Source: Pseudomonadota bacterium (GTDB taxonomy: Bacteria > Pseudomonadota > Alphaproteobacteria > Caulobacterales > Caulobacteraceae). From it: a stretch of DNA of 49,002 nt. The position numbers and the translations under genes are program-made. Of this stretch, positions 13,192-20,565 are shown piece by piece; the stretch's first letter is position 1; every line of letters starts with the position of its first letter. The notes beneath the pieces are model-generated. The model searched no databases and was not told where the DNA came from. It saw only the letters and a list, made by a program, of their open reading frames with translations. The DNA is taken from positions 1-49,002 of the forward strand of contig JAHWJX010000011.1 of assembly GCA_019348195.1 (NCBI GenBank), in the 5' to 3' direction.

Positions 13192-13917
13192 GTGCACGGC
13201 CCGACCGACGGGCTTCGCCGGCCGGCGGTGCTGCTGTTCCACGGCTGCGGCGGCGTGCGCGGACATATGGCGGAGTACGCGCAGGCGGCCGCGGCGGCCG
13301 GCGTCCGGGCGTTCGTCATCGACAGCTTCGCGCCGCGAGGCTGGGGGTATGGTTTCGGGGTCGCCTTTGTGTGCACGGGCGCCCGGTTCTGGGGACGGGA
13401 GCGGGCCGGCGACGTGCTGGCGGCGCTCTGGGGCCTGACCCGGCGGGCGGATGTGGATCCGGAGCGGATCTGCCTCGCCGGCTGGAGCCACGGCGGCTGG
13501 ACGATCATGGACCTCATGACCATGCCCCTGACGCAGCCGGGAGAGGCGGCGCTGGCCGATCCGAACCCGGGGCTCCTGGCCGGCGTCCGCAGCCTGTTCC
13601 TCGCCTATCCCTACGGCGGGTTCGGCGCGCTGAGCCGGCGACGGCCGTGGCTGCGGGGTCCGGAGGTGCTGGGCGTGGTCCCATCGTGGGATCACGTCAC
13701 CTGCCGCGCGGACGTCGAGCTGATCTATGCTCCAGTCCGGCGGGGCGGCGGAGCGCTCGAGCTTTGGGAGATGCAGGCCGGGTCGCACAGCTTCGACGAG
13801 CCCGCGCCGCAGTTTCCTATGCGCCGCCATCCGGAGATGGCTGGAGAGTCGCGGCGGCGGTTCGCCGCCTTTCTGACGCGAACGCTCGAGCCTCAGCCCG
13901 CCATGCAGTCGACATAA
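13192..13917 (+). CDS. Dienelactone hydrolase-like alpha/beta hydrolase
   Basis: An alpha/beta hydrolase of the dienelactone hydrolase or prolyl-oligopeptidase-like group. Visible are the oxyanion strand VLLFHGCGG, the nucleophile elbow AGWSHGG and a late AGSHSFDEP that likely carries the catalytic His, so a catalytic triad is plausible. The GTG at 13192 gives 241 residues but cuts into the likely N-terminus: the frame stays open upstream to a stop inside purH, and the only upstream start-like codon is an ATT at 13135 that overlaps the purH TAG stop. The 3' end overlaps the convergent lipoprotein gene by 25 bases. The substrate is unknown. Confidence 0.85.
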   Translation: MHGPTDGLRRPAVLLFHGCGGVRGHMAEYAQAAAAAGVRAFVIDSFAPRGWGYGFGVAFVCTGARFWGRERAGDVLAALWGLTRRADVDPERICLAGWSHGGWTIMDLMTMPLTQPGEAALADPNPGLLAGVRSLFLAYPYGGFGALSRRRPWLRGPEVLGVVPSWDHVTCRADVELIYAPVRRGGGALELWEMQAGSHSFDEPAPQFPMRRHPEMAGESRRRFAAFLTRTLEPQPAMQST

Positions 13918-14333
13918 GGGCCGTCGCCGAGCCCGGTGAGCGTGGCGCCCGCGCCCTCGGCCGACAGGGTGGCGCCGGAAGCGTCGTCGGTGAACAGCAC
14001 GGCGTCCGAAGCGCCCTTATGCGCCAGGATGCGGACGTCGCCGGCGGCGGCGACCACCACCGAATTGCCGTGCTCGGGGAAGGTGGCGGTGAAGCTGCGG
14101 TCGTCGGAGCAGCTGTAATTCACCGGCATGACCAGGGCGTCCTCCGCGTCGGCCACCTGCACCAGCAGGCCTTGGGGCTCGAGTTCGGCCACCGAGGCCT
14201 CCACGGCGGGCGCTTCGGCCAGCGGGGCGGCGGCGGTGGAGGCGATCTCGGCTTCCGGCGAGGCGCAGGCAGCCATGACCAGAAGGGCGGAGGCGAGGAC
14301 GGCGGAGGAGAGGCTGCGGATCACGTCGTTCAC
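13893..14333 (-). CDS. Small lipoprotein, MliC-like C-terminal domain
   Basis: A 146-residue protein starting at GTG 14333 with a lipoprotein signal (hydrophobic SSAVLASALLVMAACAS, lipobox Cys near residue 23), an Ala/Glu-rich linker to about 60, then a globular part with YSCSDDRSFTATF, VRILAHKG and a terminal YVDCMAG. The paired cysteines and overall pattern resemble MliC-type lysozyme-inhibitor domains, but the match is by eye and weak. Processing would place it in the outer membrane facing the periplasm. It converges on, and overlaps by 25 bases, the hydrolase gene. Confidence 0.7.
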   Translation of the reverse strand: MNDVIRSLSSAVLASALLVMAACASPEAEIASTAAAPLAEAPAVEASVAELEPQGLLVQVADAEDALVMPVNYSCSDDRSFTATFPEHGNSVVVAAAGDVRILAHKGASDAVLFTDDASGATLSAEGAGATLTGLGDGPYVDCMAG

Positions 14334-14404
14334 CGTTCGCTAAGGTTCACGAATGAGTAACCAAGCCGGAGCCGTCCGGTTCCCGAGAATGCAGCAACAA
14401 TCGT

Positions 14405-14483
14405 GGTTAACAGCCAAATGAACGAACTGCTCGTGATTCGTTAACAGTTGTTGAGCAAGACTAGCATTAACGAAGACCTTAAC
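14405..14483. promoter_or_regulatory. AT-rich upstream region with four TTAAC boxes and a GATTC site
   Basis: The 211-base gap between the divergent lipoprotein and SpsF-like genes is conspicuously AT-rich for this window. TTAAC occurs at 14407, 14441, 14467 and 14479; the first two lie in palindromic GTTAAC. The last pair is TTAA-N8-TTAAC, one base longer than the CtrA consensus TTAA-N7-TTAAC. A GATTC (14435-14439), a CcrM/GANTC methylation site, lies next to the second box. In Caulobacterales this pattern suggests cell-cycle control of the downstream gene, but the spacing is not exact. Confidence 0.4.
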
Positions 14484-14544
14484 GGGCGGGGTGCGGGGGC
14501 CTGGAGCGGCTCCGATCCAGTCCTGCCGATCGGGAGTTGGTGTC

Positions 14545-15231
14545 GTGATCTTGGGTGTGCTGCACGCGCGAATGTCGTCGAACCGGATGCCCGGAAAGGT
14601 GCTGGCTCCGATCCTCGGCGAGCCCATGATCATCCGGCAGTTGGAGCGCATACGTCGGGCCCGAACCCTGGATCAGGTCGTCGTGGCCACCACGCGCGAT
14701 CACGGCGACGACCCCCTGGCCGCCTATCTGGCCCAGCGCGACATCCCTGTGTTCCGCGGCAGCGCGGACGATGCGGTGCTGCGATGCGCCAAGGCGGCCG
14801 AGGGCGCCGAAGACGTCACCCACGTGGCCCGCTTTTTTTGCGACAATCCCCTGATCGACCCCGACGCGATCGATGCTGCCGTGACCCTGGCCCGCGTGTC
14901 AGGCGCCGCTTACGTCGGTACGGGTGAGCACGGCGGGGTGGAGGTGATCGCCGCGGACGCGCTGGCCGAGGCGGCCGCCGAGCCGCGGGGCGCGCGCGAC
15001 CGGCGCGACCTGCGCTTCTTCTTCGGGCCACGGGCGGACCGCTTCGCCCGGGCCGAGCTGGACGACGGCGCCCCTCGCTGGACCGTGGACACCCCCGGCG
15101 ACTTCGCCTTTGTGCGGGCGGCGTATGAGGCGCTGCACCCGACCAAGCCCGACTTCGGCGCCCAGGACGTGCTGGACTGGCTTTGCGCTCGCGAAGGCGC
15201 GGGCGTGCGTCCGGCCAGCAAGGCGGCCTGA
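14545..15231 (+). CDS. SpsF-like cytidylyltransferase family protein
   Basis: A nucleotidyltransferase of the SpsF/CMP-sugar synthase fold. The N-terminus MILGVLHARMSSNRMPGKVL matches the family's QARMxSxRLPGKVL signature, followed by VVVATTRDHGDDPLAAYL and FRGSADDAVLRC, and WTVDTPGDFAFVRAAYE near the end. I chose the GTG at 14545 (228 residues) because GGGAG lies 8 bases before it and the family begins just here; an upstream start at 14491 adds unrelated residues. Such enzymes activate acidic or amino sugars for surface glycans or flagellin glycosylation, but no pathway partner is adjacent, so the substrate is unknown. Confidence 0.87.
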   Translation: MILGVLHARMSSNRMPGKVLAPILGEPMIIRQLERIRRARTLDQVVVATTRDHGDDPLAAYLAQRDIPVFRGSADDAVLRCAKAAEGAEDVTHVARFFCDNPLIDPDAIDAAVTLARVSGAAYVGTGEHGGVEVIAADALAEAAAEPRGARDRRDLRFFFGPRADRFARAELDDGAPRWTVDTPGDFAFVRAAYEALHPTKPDFGAQDVLDWLCAREGAGVRPASKAA

Positions 15232-15246
15232 GCCCGCTCGGAGCAG

Positions 15247-16077
15247 TCAGGGCCCCGGGACTCGCCCGGGGGCTGCAGCCCCTGGAGGAATGGGCGCCGC
15301 CGCAGGCCCTACGGCCTGGGTGTCGAAGAATCCGCGGAGCAGGAAGAAGAGCACGCCCAGCAGGATGAGCGCCGCCAGCAGCGGCAGCAGCCACCCGGGC
15401 AGCCCCCCGCTGCTGGTCGAGGCCGGAGCGGGCGTGGCGGGCGGCTGCGCAGCCGGCGCCGGAGCGGGAAACAGGACGGCCTCTCCCCCTCCGGAAGCCG
15501 CCGCCGCTTCGGCGGCGACGACGCGGTCGACCGCGTCCGCCGTCACGGCGGCGGACGCGCGCTCGGGAGCGGCTGCGGGGGTGGGCGGCTCGGCGCCGCG
15601 CAGGTCGAAGCCCGGCGGGAAGGCGCGTTCCACATTGTTTTCCTGTTCGCGCAGGGTGCGGCCCAGGGTGTCGGCGTTCAGCGGCGTGGGGGCGATCCGC
15701 GCGAAGGCGCCCAGCGCCAGGGGCGTGAGCATCGCCAGCAGGGCCGCCGCGGACTCCGGACGGATGCGGGCGAAGCCGGCGAGCCGGTCTTCGAGGTCGT
15801 CGGCCAGAAGGTCCGGGTCGGGACGGGCGCCGGCCTGCAGCCGGCTCAAGGGGTCGGCCAGCGCGCGCGCCGCCCCCGTTCGACGCATGGCGCCCAGGAG
15901 AGCGTCCGCCCCGCCTGGCGCGCGCCCCCGCTCGATCAAGCGCCAGAGCACGGCGGGAACCGCGGCCCCGGCGGCGCGTCCCAGCGCGTTGGGCTCCTCG
16001 TTCAAGCGTTCGCCGGCCCGGGAGAGCATGTCCGGGCCCAGCGCCCCTTGGACCAGGTCCACGACATTGGGGGTCAT
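15247..16077 (-). CDS. DUF937 domain protein with C-terminal membrane helix
   Basis: A 276-residue protein whose N-terminal 150 residues resemble the DUF937 (YidB-like) family: [20 protein letters not shown] and two repeat-like helical blocks ([27 protein letters not shown]). A Pro/Ala-rich linker follows (~160-225), then a single hydrophobic helix ([19 protein letters not shown]) and a short Pro/Ala tail. It is probably anchored by that helix. The biochemical role of the family is not established. It converges with the SpsF-like gene 15 bases away and lies downstream of the ald terminator on the same strand. Confidence 0.8.
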   Translation of the reverse strand: MTPNVVDLVQGALGPDMLSRAGERLNEEPNALGRAAGAAVPAVLWRLIERGRAPGGADALLGAMRRTGAARALADPLSRLQAGARPDPDLLADDLEDRLAGFARIRPESAAALLAMLTPLALGAFARIAPTPLNADTLGRTLREQENNVERAFPPGFDLRGAEPPTPAAAPERASAAVTADAVDRVVAAEAAAASGGGEAVLFPAPAPAAQPPATPAPASTSSGGLPGWLLPLLAALILLGVLFFLLRGFFDTQAVGPAAAPIPPGAAAPGRVPGP

Positions 16078-16144
16078 CTCGGCTCCTGTTCACCGCTCAG
16101 CGCCCTTAGCGCGAAGCTCCGGCCGGTGTTCCCCGTGTCCAGCC

Positions 16145-16174
16145 AAAAGGCCCCGGAGCGGTGTTCCGGGGCCT
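16145..16174 (-). terminator. Intrinsic terminator downstream of ald
   Basis: A perfect 10-bp stem (16148-16157 with 16165-16174, AGGCCCCGGA/TCCGGGGCCT) closes a 7-base loop. Read on the minus strand it is followed by TTTT (16145-16148, partly within the stem foot), the form of a Rho-independent terminator. It lies 139 bases past the ald stop and about 70 bases before the DUF937 start. Confidence 0.75.
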
Positions 16175-16312
16175 CGTCTTGCTCTGAACTGGGCGTCTCA
16201 GCGCATGCAGTGTCCGCAGTCGCGCCGTTCGTGCCGATCAGCACAAGCGCGAGGTCCGAATCCATGTTCGCGTCGCCCACGACACACGCCTCACGGGCTA
16301 GTGATCGCCGGC

Positions 16313-17434
16313 TCAGGCCGCCTGGGCCCAAGCCCCGTAGGGGTCCACGAACTCCGCCCCCATGGCCTGCGCCACCGCCGGGTGGGCCAGCTTGCCCCCC
16401 AGCACGTTGAGGCCGCGCGCCAGGTGCTTGTCGCGGCGCAAGGCCTCGAGGCCGTGGTCGGCCAGCGCGAGACCGAAGGGCAGAGTGGCGTTGTTCAGCG
16501 CCTCTGACGAGGTGCGCGGCGCCGCTCCGGGCATGTTGGCCACGCAATAGTGGACCACGCCGTCGATGGTGTAGGTGGGGTCGTTGTGGGTGGTGGGCCG
16601 CGAGGTCTCGAAACAGCCGCCCTGGTCGATGGACACGTCCACCAGGACCGAACCCGGCTTCATGCGCGACAGGTGCTCGCGCCGGACCAGCTTGGGCGCA
16701 TTGGCGCCGGGGATCAGCACGGCCCCGATCACGACGTCGGCCTTGAGGATTTCTTCTTCCACCGCCGCGATGGAGCTGTAGCGCGTCAGCACCCGGCCCA
16801 TGAAGATGTCGTCCAGTTCGCGCATGCGGGGGATGGAGCGCTCCATCACCACCACCTCGGCGTTCAGGCCCATGGCCATCCGCGCCGCGTTCATGCCCAC
16901 CACGCCGCCGCCCAGCACGACCACGCGGGCGGGCGCCACGCCCGGCACGCCCGACAGGAGCAGGCCCATGCCGCCATTGTGCTTCAGTAGGGTTTCGGCC
17001 GCGGAGAAAACCGCGATCCGTCCGGCCACCTCCGACATGGGCGCCAGCAGCGGCAGGCCGTTGCGATTGTCCGTCACCGTTTCATAGGCGATGGCCGCGC
17101 AGCCGCTCTCCAACAGGCCTTTAGTCTGGTCGGGGTCAGGCGCCAGGTGAAGGTAGGTGAACAGGATGTGCTGCGGCCCCAGCCGCTTCCATTCCACGCC
17201 CTGCGGCTCCTTCACCTTCACAATCATGTCGCTGTCGCGGAAGACGGATTCCACGTCCGGCTCCAGCCTGGCTCCGGCCTTGACGAAATCGTCGTCGCTG
17301 AAGCCTGCGCCCAGGCCCGCACCGGTCTGCACCATGACCTGGTGGCCGTGCGAGACGTATTCGCGGACTGCGGTCGGGGTCAGCCCCACCCGGTATTCGT
17401 CGGACTTGATCTCGCTGGGCACGCCTACGCGCAT
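16313..17434 (-). CDS. ald: Alanine dehydrogenase
   Basis: NAD-dependent interconversion of L-alanine and pyruvate plus ammonium. The 373-residue length matches the family (about 371). Seen are the start [20 protein letters not shown], the substrate-site KEPQ near 75, HLAPD near 95, the nucleotide-binding [15 protein letters not shown] near 173, and [18 protein letters not shown] near 270. The ATG at 17434 has GGGAG 8-12 bases upstream. It is divergent from gabD over 202 bases that presumably hold both promoters, and is followed by a strong terminator. Confidence 0.97.
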   Translation of the reverse strand: MRVGVPSEIKSDEYRVGLTPTAVREYVSHGHQVMVQTGAGLGAGFSDDDFVKAGARLEPDVESVFRDSDMIVKVKEPQGVEWKRLGPQHILFTYLHLAPDPDQTKGLLESGCAAIAYETVTDNRNGLPLLAPMSEVAGRIAVFSAAETLLKHNGGMGLLLSGVPGVAPARVVVLGGGVVGMNAARMAMGLNAEVVVMERSIPRMRELDDIFMGRVLTRYSSIAAVEEEILKADVVIGAVLIPGANAPKLVRREHLSRMKPGSVLVDVSIDQGGCFETSRPTTHNDPTYTIDGVVHYCVANMPGAAPRTSSEALNNATLPFGLALADHGLEALRRDKHLARGLNVLGGKLAHPAVAQAMGAEFVDPYGAWAQAA

Positions 17435-17636
17435 GGTTTCGCTCCCGGGGTGTGTTTTGCTGGGACGCTTAGACCGTCCGAGAGCGGGAGCAAAGCGGGG
17501 CGGGCCGGCGCACCGCAAGAGTCGCCGCTCACGGACGCGCCCCGACTACGCTCGCCCGCCTCCTGGGCGCCCGGACGGGCGGACGCTCGGAACAAGTCTC
17601 CAGGTGAGGTTCTAAGTGGGAAGCAGGGAGATCGGC

Positions 17637-19088
17637 ATGGATATGGCGGACGGAGGGCGGGCGCTCGTCCGCGAGCATGCGCTGATCGCGGGGCGTCCGG
17701 TCACGGCCACCGAGACCATCCGCGTTGACGACCCTGCGGAAGGGACCACGCTGGGCGCCGTGCCCAAGCTCTCGGCCCAGCAGGTGGAGTCCGCTGTGGC
17801 CGCCGCCGTCGGGGCCTTTCCCGCCTGGGCCGCGACGCCGGCCTTCGAGCGTGCAGGGGTGCTGCGTCGTTGGGCCGCGTTGATCGAGCAACATACCGAT
17901 GCGCTGGCCGCCGTCATGTCGCTGGAGAACGGCAAGCCTTTCGGCGAGGCTCGCGGCGAGATCGCCTACGCCAATCAGTTCGTGCACTGGTTCGCGGGCG
18001 AGGCGGAACGCATGGGCGGTCACGCCATCGAAAGCTGGAGCGGCGCCGACCGGGTCGTCACCTTCAAGGAACCCGTGGGGCCTGTGGCGGCGATCACGCC
18101 CTGGAACTTTCCAGCGGCCATGGTGACGCGCAAGCTCGCGCCCGCCCTGGCCGCCGGCTGCACGGTGGTGCTGAAACCGGCTTCGGCCACCCCCTTCACC
18201 GCCATCGCCTTGGTGGAGCTGGCGCTGGAGGCGGGAGCACCGCCGGCCGCGCTGAACGTGGTCACGGGGGACAGCGGGACGGTGGGCCGCGTGCTGACCG
18301 GCTCGCCGGACATCCGCAAGCTCAGCTTCACCGGCTCCACTCCAGTGGGACGCAAGCTGATGGCCGACTGCGCGCCCACCTTGAAGCGGCTCTCCATGGA
18401 GCTGGGCGGCTCCGCGCCGGGGATCGTCTTCGACGACGCGGACCTGGAACGGGCGGTCGACGGCGTGACCAAGGGCAAGTTCCGCAACACGGGCCAGAGC
18501 TGCGTGTCGATCAATCGGGTCTATGTGCAGCGACCGTTGCTGGAAACCTTTGTGGCGGGAGTGGAGGCGCGGATGCGCACGCTCAAGGTGGGCCGCCCCT
18601 TTGAGGACGGGGTCGAGATCGGCCCGCTGATCGACGAGAACGGCGTGCGCAAGGTCGAGGAGCATGCGGCGGGCCTGCGGGAGGGCGGCGCGCGTTTGGT
18701 GATAGGGGGCGGGCGGCACGCGCTCGGCGGCCTGTTCTTCCAGCCGACGCTGCTGGTGGGTGGCGATGGAACCCTTCTGCGCGGCGAGGAGACCTTCGGC
18801 CCGCTGATGGCCGTGTTCCCCTTCGACGACGAGGCCGAGATCCTCCAGCGGGCCAACGCCACCGAGTTCGGGCTCGCGTCCTACGTCTTCACCGAGAGTC
18901 TGGACCGGGCGTTCCGGGCCGCCCGCCGGATTGAGGCAGGCATGGTGGGCGTCAACACGGGCGTGATCAGCCACGCCGCCAACCCTTTCGGCGGGATCAA
19001 GCAGTCGGGGTTCGGGCGCGAAGGCTCGATCCACGGCCTGGACGAGTATCTGCAGATAAAGGCAGTGACGCTGGCCGGGGTGGGTTAG
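17637..19088 (+). CDS. gabD: NAD(P)-dependent succinate-semialdehyde dehydrogenase
   Basis: Aldehyde dehydrogenase superfamily enzyme, most like GabD, oxidising succinate semialdehyde to succinate (4-aminobutyrate breakdown). The 483 residues fit GabD (about 482). Visible are ITPWNFPAAMVTRK, FTGSTPVGRKLM (cofactor loop), the general-base segment MELGGSAP, the catalytic Cys at residue 289 in NTGQSCVSINR, EETFGPLMAV and FGGIKQSGFGREGS. I chose the ATG at 17637 because GGGAG (17626-17630) lies 6 bases upstream; a GTG at 17616 is in frame but has no such site. Specificity for succinate semialdehyde is inferred from overall resemblance; no gabT is nearby. Confidence 0.92.
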   Translation: MDMADGGRALVREHALIAGRPVTATETIRVDDPAEGTTLGAVPKLSAQQVESAVAAAVGAFPAWAATPAFERAGVLRRWAALIEQHTDALAAVMSLENGKPFGEARGEIAYANQFVHWFAGEAERMGGHAIESWSGADRVVTFKEPVGPVAAITPWNFPAAMVTRKLAPALAAGCTVVLKPASATPFTAIALVELALEAGAPPAALNVVTGDSGTVGRVLTGSPDIRKLSFTGSTPVGRKLMADCAPTLKRLSMELGGSAPGIVFDDADLERAVDGVTKGKFRNTGQSCVSINRVYVQRPLLETFVAGVEARMRTLKVGRPFEDGVEIGPLIDENGVRKVEEHAAGLREGGARLVIGGGRHALGGLFFQPTLLVGGDGTLLRGEETFGPLMAVFPFDDEAEILQRANATEFGLASYVFTESLDRAFRAARRIEAGMVGVNTGVISHAANPFGGIKQSGFGREGSIHGLDEYLQIKAVTLAGVG

Positions 19089-19101
19089 GCGGACGTCGCC
19101 G

Positions 19102-19124
19102 ATCCTCCCCCGCCAATGGAGGAT
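19102..19124. terminator. Weak hairpin between convergent gabD and can
   Basis: A 7-bp perfect stem (ATCCTCC/GGAGGAT) with a 9-base loop lies in the 37-base gap between the converging genes. It lacks a T tract on either strand, so terminator function is only a possibility. Confidence 0.3.
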
Positions 19125-19125
19125 A

Positions 19126-19746
19126 TCATGACGCGAACACCCGATCGAAGTCGTCGCGACCGCTGACCGATACCTGCAGGTCGGTGATCAGGCCCGTGTG
19201 GAGGGAATAGATCCAGCCGTGGACGCACAAGGCCTGGTCCCGCGCCCAGGCGTCCTGGACGAAGACGTCGGACGCCACGTTCTCGACCTGGCGCACCACG
19301 TTCAGCTCGCAGAGCCGGTTCTGCCGCGCGCCCGGGTCGGCGATCGCCGCCAGCTCCTCGCGGCGCTCCTCAGCGATGCGGCGGATGGGGTGCAGCCAGT
19401 GGTCGATCAGGCCGTGGCGCTCGCCGTCCACGCTGGCGATCACGCCGCCGCAGCCGTAGTGGCCGGTGACGATGATGTCGCGGACCTGGAGCACCTCCAC
19501 CGCGAACTGCAGCACGGAAAGATAGTTGGCGTCTTGCGGCGGGGCCTGGTTGGCGACATTGCGGTGCACGAACACCTCGCCGGGATCCAGCCCCACGATC
19601 TGATTGGCGGGCACGCGCGAGTCCGAGCAGCCGATCCACAGGTACCGGGGCCGCTGTTGCCGGGCCAGCCGTGCGAAGAAGTCGGGGTCGGCCTCCAGGC
19701 GGGCGGCGGCCCAGTGGCGGTTGTTCTCGAGCAGATGGGCGACCAT
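19126..19746 (-). CDS. can: Beta-class carbonic anhydrase
   Basis: Hydration of CO2 to bicarbonate, supplying carboxylases. The 206-residue protein has the zinc ligands and dyad in WIGCSDSRVPANQI (Cys, Asp-Arg) and VTGHYGCGGV (His, Cys), with FVHRNVAN between, plus the late VRDIIV and LHTGLITDL. This is the E. coli Can/YadF subgroup. The ATG at 19746 starts MVAHLLENNRHWA, as expected. The 168 bases upstream to the maiA stop carry no recognisable gene and probably hold its promoter. Confidence 0.96.
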   Translation of the reverse strand: MVAHLLENNRHWAAARLEADPDFFARLARQQRPRYLWIGCSDSRVPANQIVGLDPGEVFVHRNVANQAPPQDANYLSVLQFAVEVLQVRDIIVTGHYGCGGVIASVDGERHGLIDHWLHPIRRIAEERREELAAIADPGARQNRLCELNVVRQVENVASDVFVQDAWARDQALCVHGWIYSLHTGLITDLQVSVSGRDDFDRVFAS

Positions 19747-19914
19747 GGCCGGTGTCTAGGCGGGACGGGCGGCCAACGGCAAGCGCCTCAGCGGGGATAG
19801 GCGCACCTGATCAGTTCCTGGCCGATCTGGTTGAACACGACGGCAGCTGGGCGGCTCGTCCCCCGCGAGTGAAGTTCAAGAGAGAGGACGCGGCTATCCC
19901 GATCAGCTACCCGG

Positions 19915-20565
19915 TCAGCTGGCCCGGTCCGCGTCGGGCTGGGTGTCCGGATGGGCTTGAACGAAGGCGGGGTGTAGAGCGGCCCGCTCCGCCGCCGCGC
20001 GCAGGCGCGGCCAGGGCGCGAGATCCAGGCCGAAGCGGCCCGCGGAGTAGATCTGCGGGGCCAGATAGACGTCGGCCAGCGTCAGGGCGTCCTCAAAGGC
20101 GTAGTTCCCTCCGCGCCGCTCGACCAGACGCTCCAGGGCGTTGAAGCCGGCCGTGATCCAGCGGCGCGGCCAGGCCTGGACCGCCGCCTCATCCGCTCCA
20201 TAGTCGGCGCGGAGCGTCTTGAGCACGCGCAGGTTCTGCAGCGGATGGATGTCGCAGCCGATCAGGGCGCACATGGCGCGCACCTCTCCCCGCGCGAAGG
20301 GTGCGGTCGGCAGCAGCGGCGGATGGGGATAGGCCTCCTCCAGCCATTCGAGAATGGCCGGACTTTGGGTCAGCACCCCCTCGGGGGTCACCAGAGCCGG
20401 CACCAGCCCCTGCGGATTGAGTTCGGTGAAGCCGGCCTCGGACTGGGCGCCCGTGCGCAGGTCCACGCCCACCTGGCGGTAGGCGACGTTCTTCAGATTG
20501 AGCGCGATGCGGGCGCGGTAGCTGGTGCCGGAGCGCCAGTAACCGTGCAGCACCAGTTCGCTCAC
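19915..20565 (-). CDS. maiA: Maleylacetoacetate isomerase (zeta-class glutathione S-transferase)
   Basis: A 216-residue GST-zeta protein that isomerises maleylacetoacetate to fumarylacetoacetate in tyrosine/homogentisate breakdown. The N-terminal thioredoxin-fold domain shows the family motif LHGYWRSGTSYRARIALNLK (catalytic Ser region), then NPQGLVPAL and TQSPAILEWLEEAYP; the helical domain has GCDIHPLQNLRVL and LTLADVYLAPQIY. The GTG at 20565 overlaps the gdhZ stop in a GTGA quartet, so translation is coupled to gdhZ and both serve amino-acid catabolism. Other hgd/fah pathway genes are not in the window. Confidence 0.93.
   Translation of the reverse strand: MSELVLHGYWRSGTSYRARIALNLKNVAYRQVGVDLRTGAQSEAGFTELNPQGLVPALVTPEGVLTQSPAILEWLEEAYPHPPLLPTAPFARGEVRAMCALIGCDIHPLQNLRVLKTLRADYGADEAAVQAWPRRWITAGFNALERLVERRGGNYAFEDALTLADVYLAPQIYSAGRFGLDLAPWPRLRAAAERAALHPAFVQAHPDTQPDADRAS

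Noticed and set aside
14467-14483. A canonical CtrA box
   Set aside because: The two TTAA half-sites are 8 rather than 7 bases apart; reported only as a suggestive cluster, not as a definite CtrA site.
16074-16265. Possible 63-codon gene ([14 protein letters not shown]...) between ald and the DUF937 gene
   Set aside because: It would run through the strong ald terminator hairpin and overlap the DUF937 start; no Shine-Dalgarno and no family resemblance.
19747-19914. Short minus-strand frame ending in a plausible FNQIGQELIRC stretch
   Set aside because: Only about 16 codons from its one GTG, with no ribosome-binding site; more likely part of the can upstream region.
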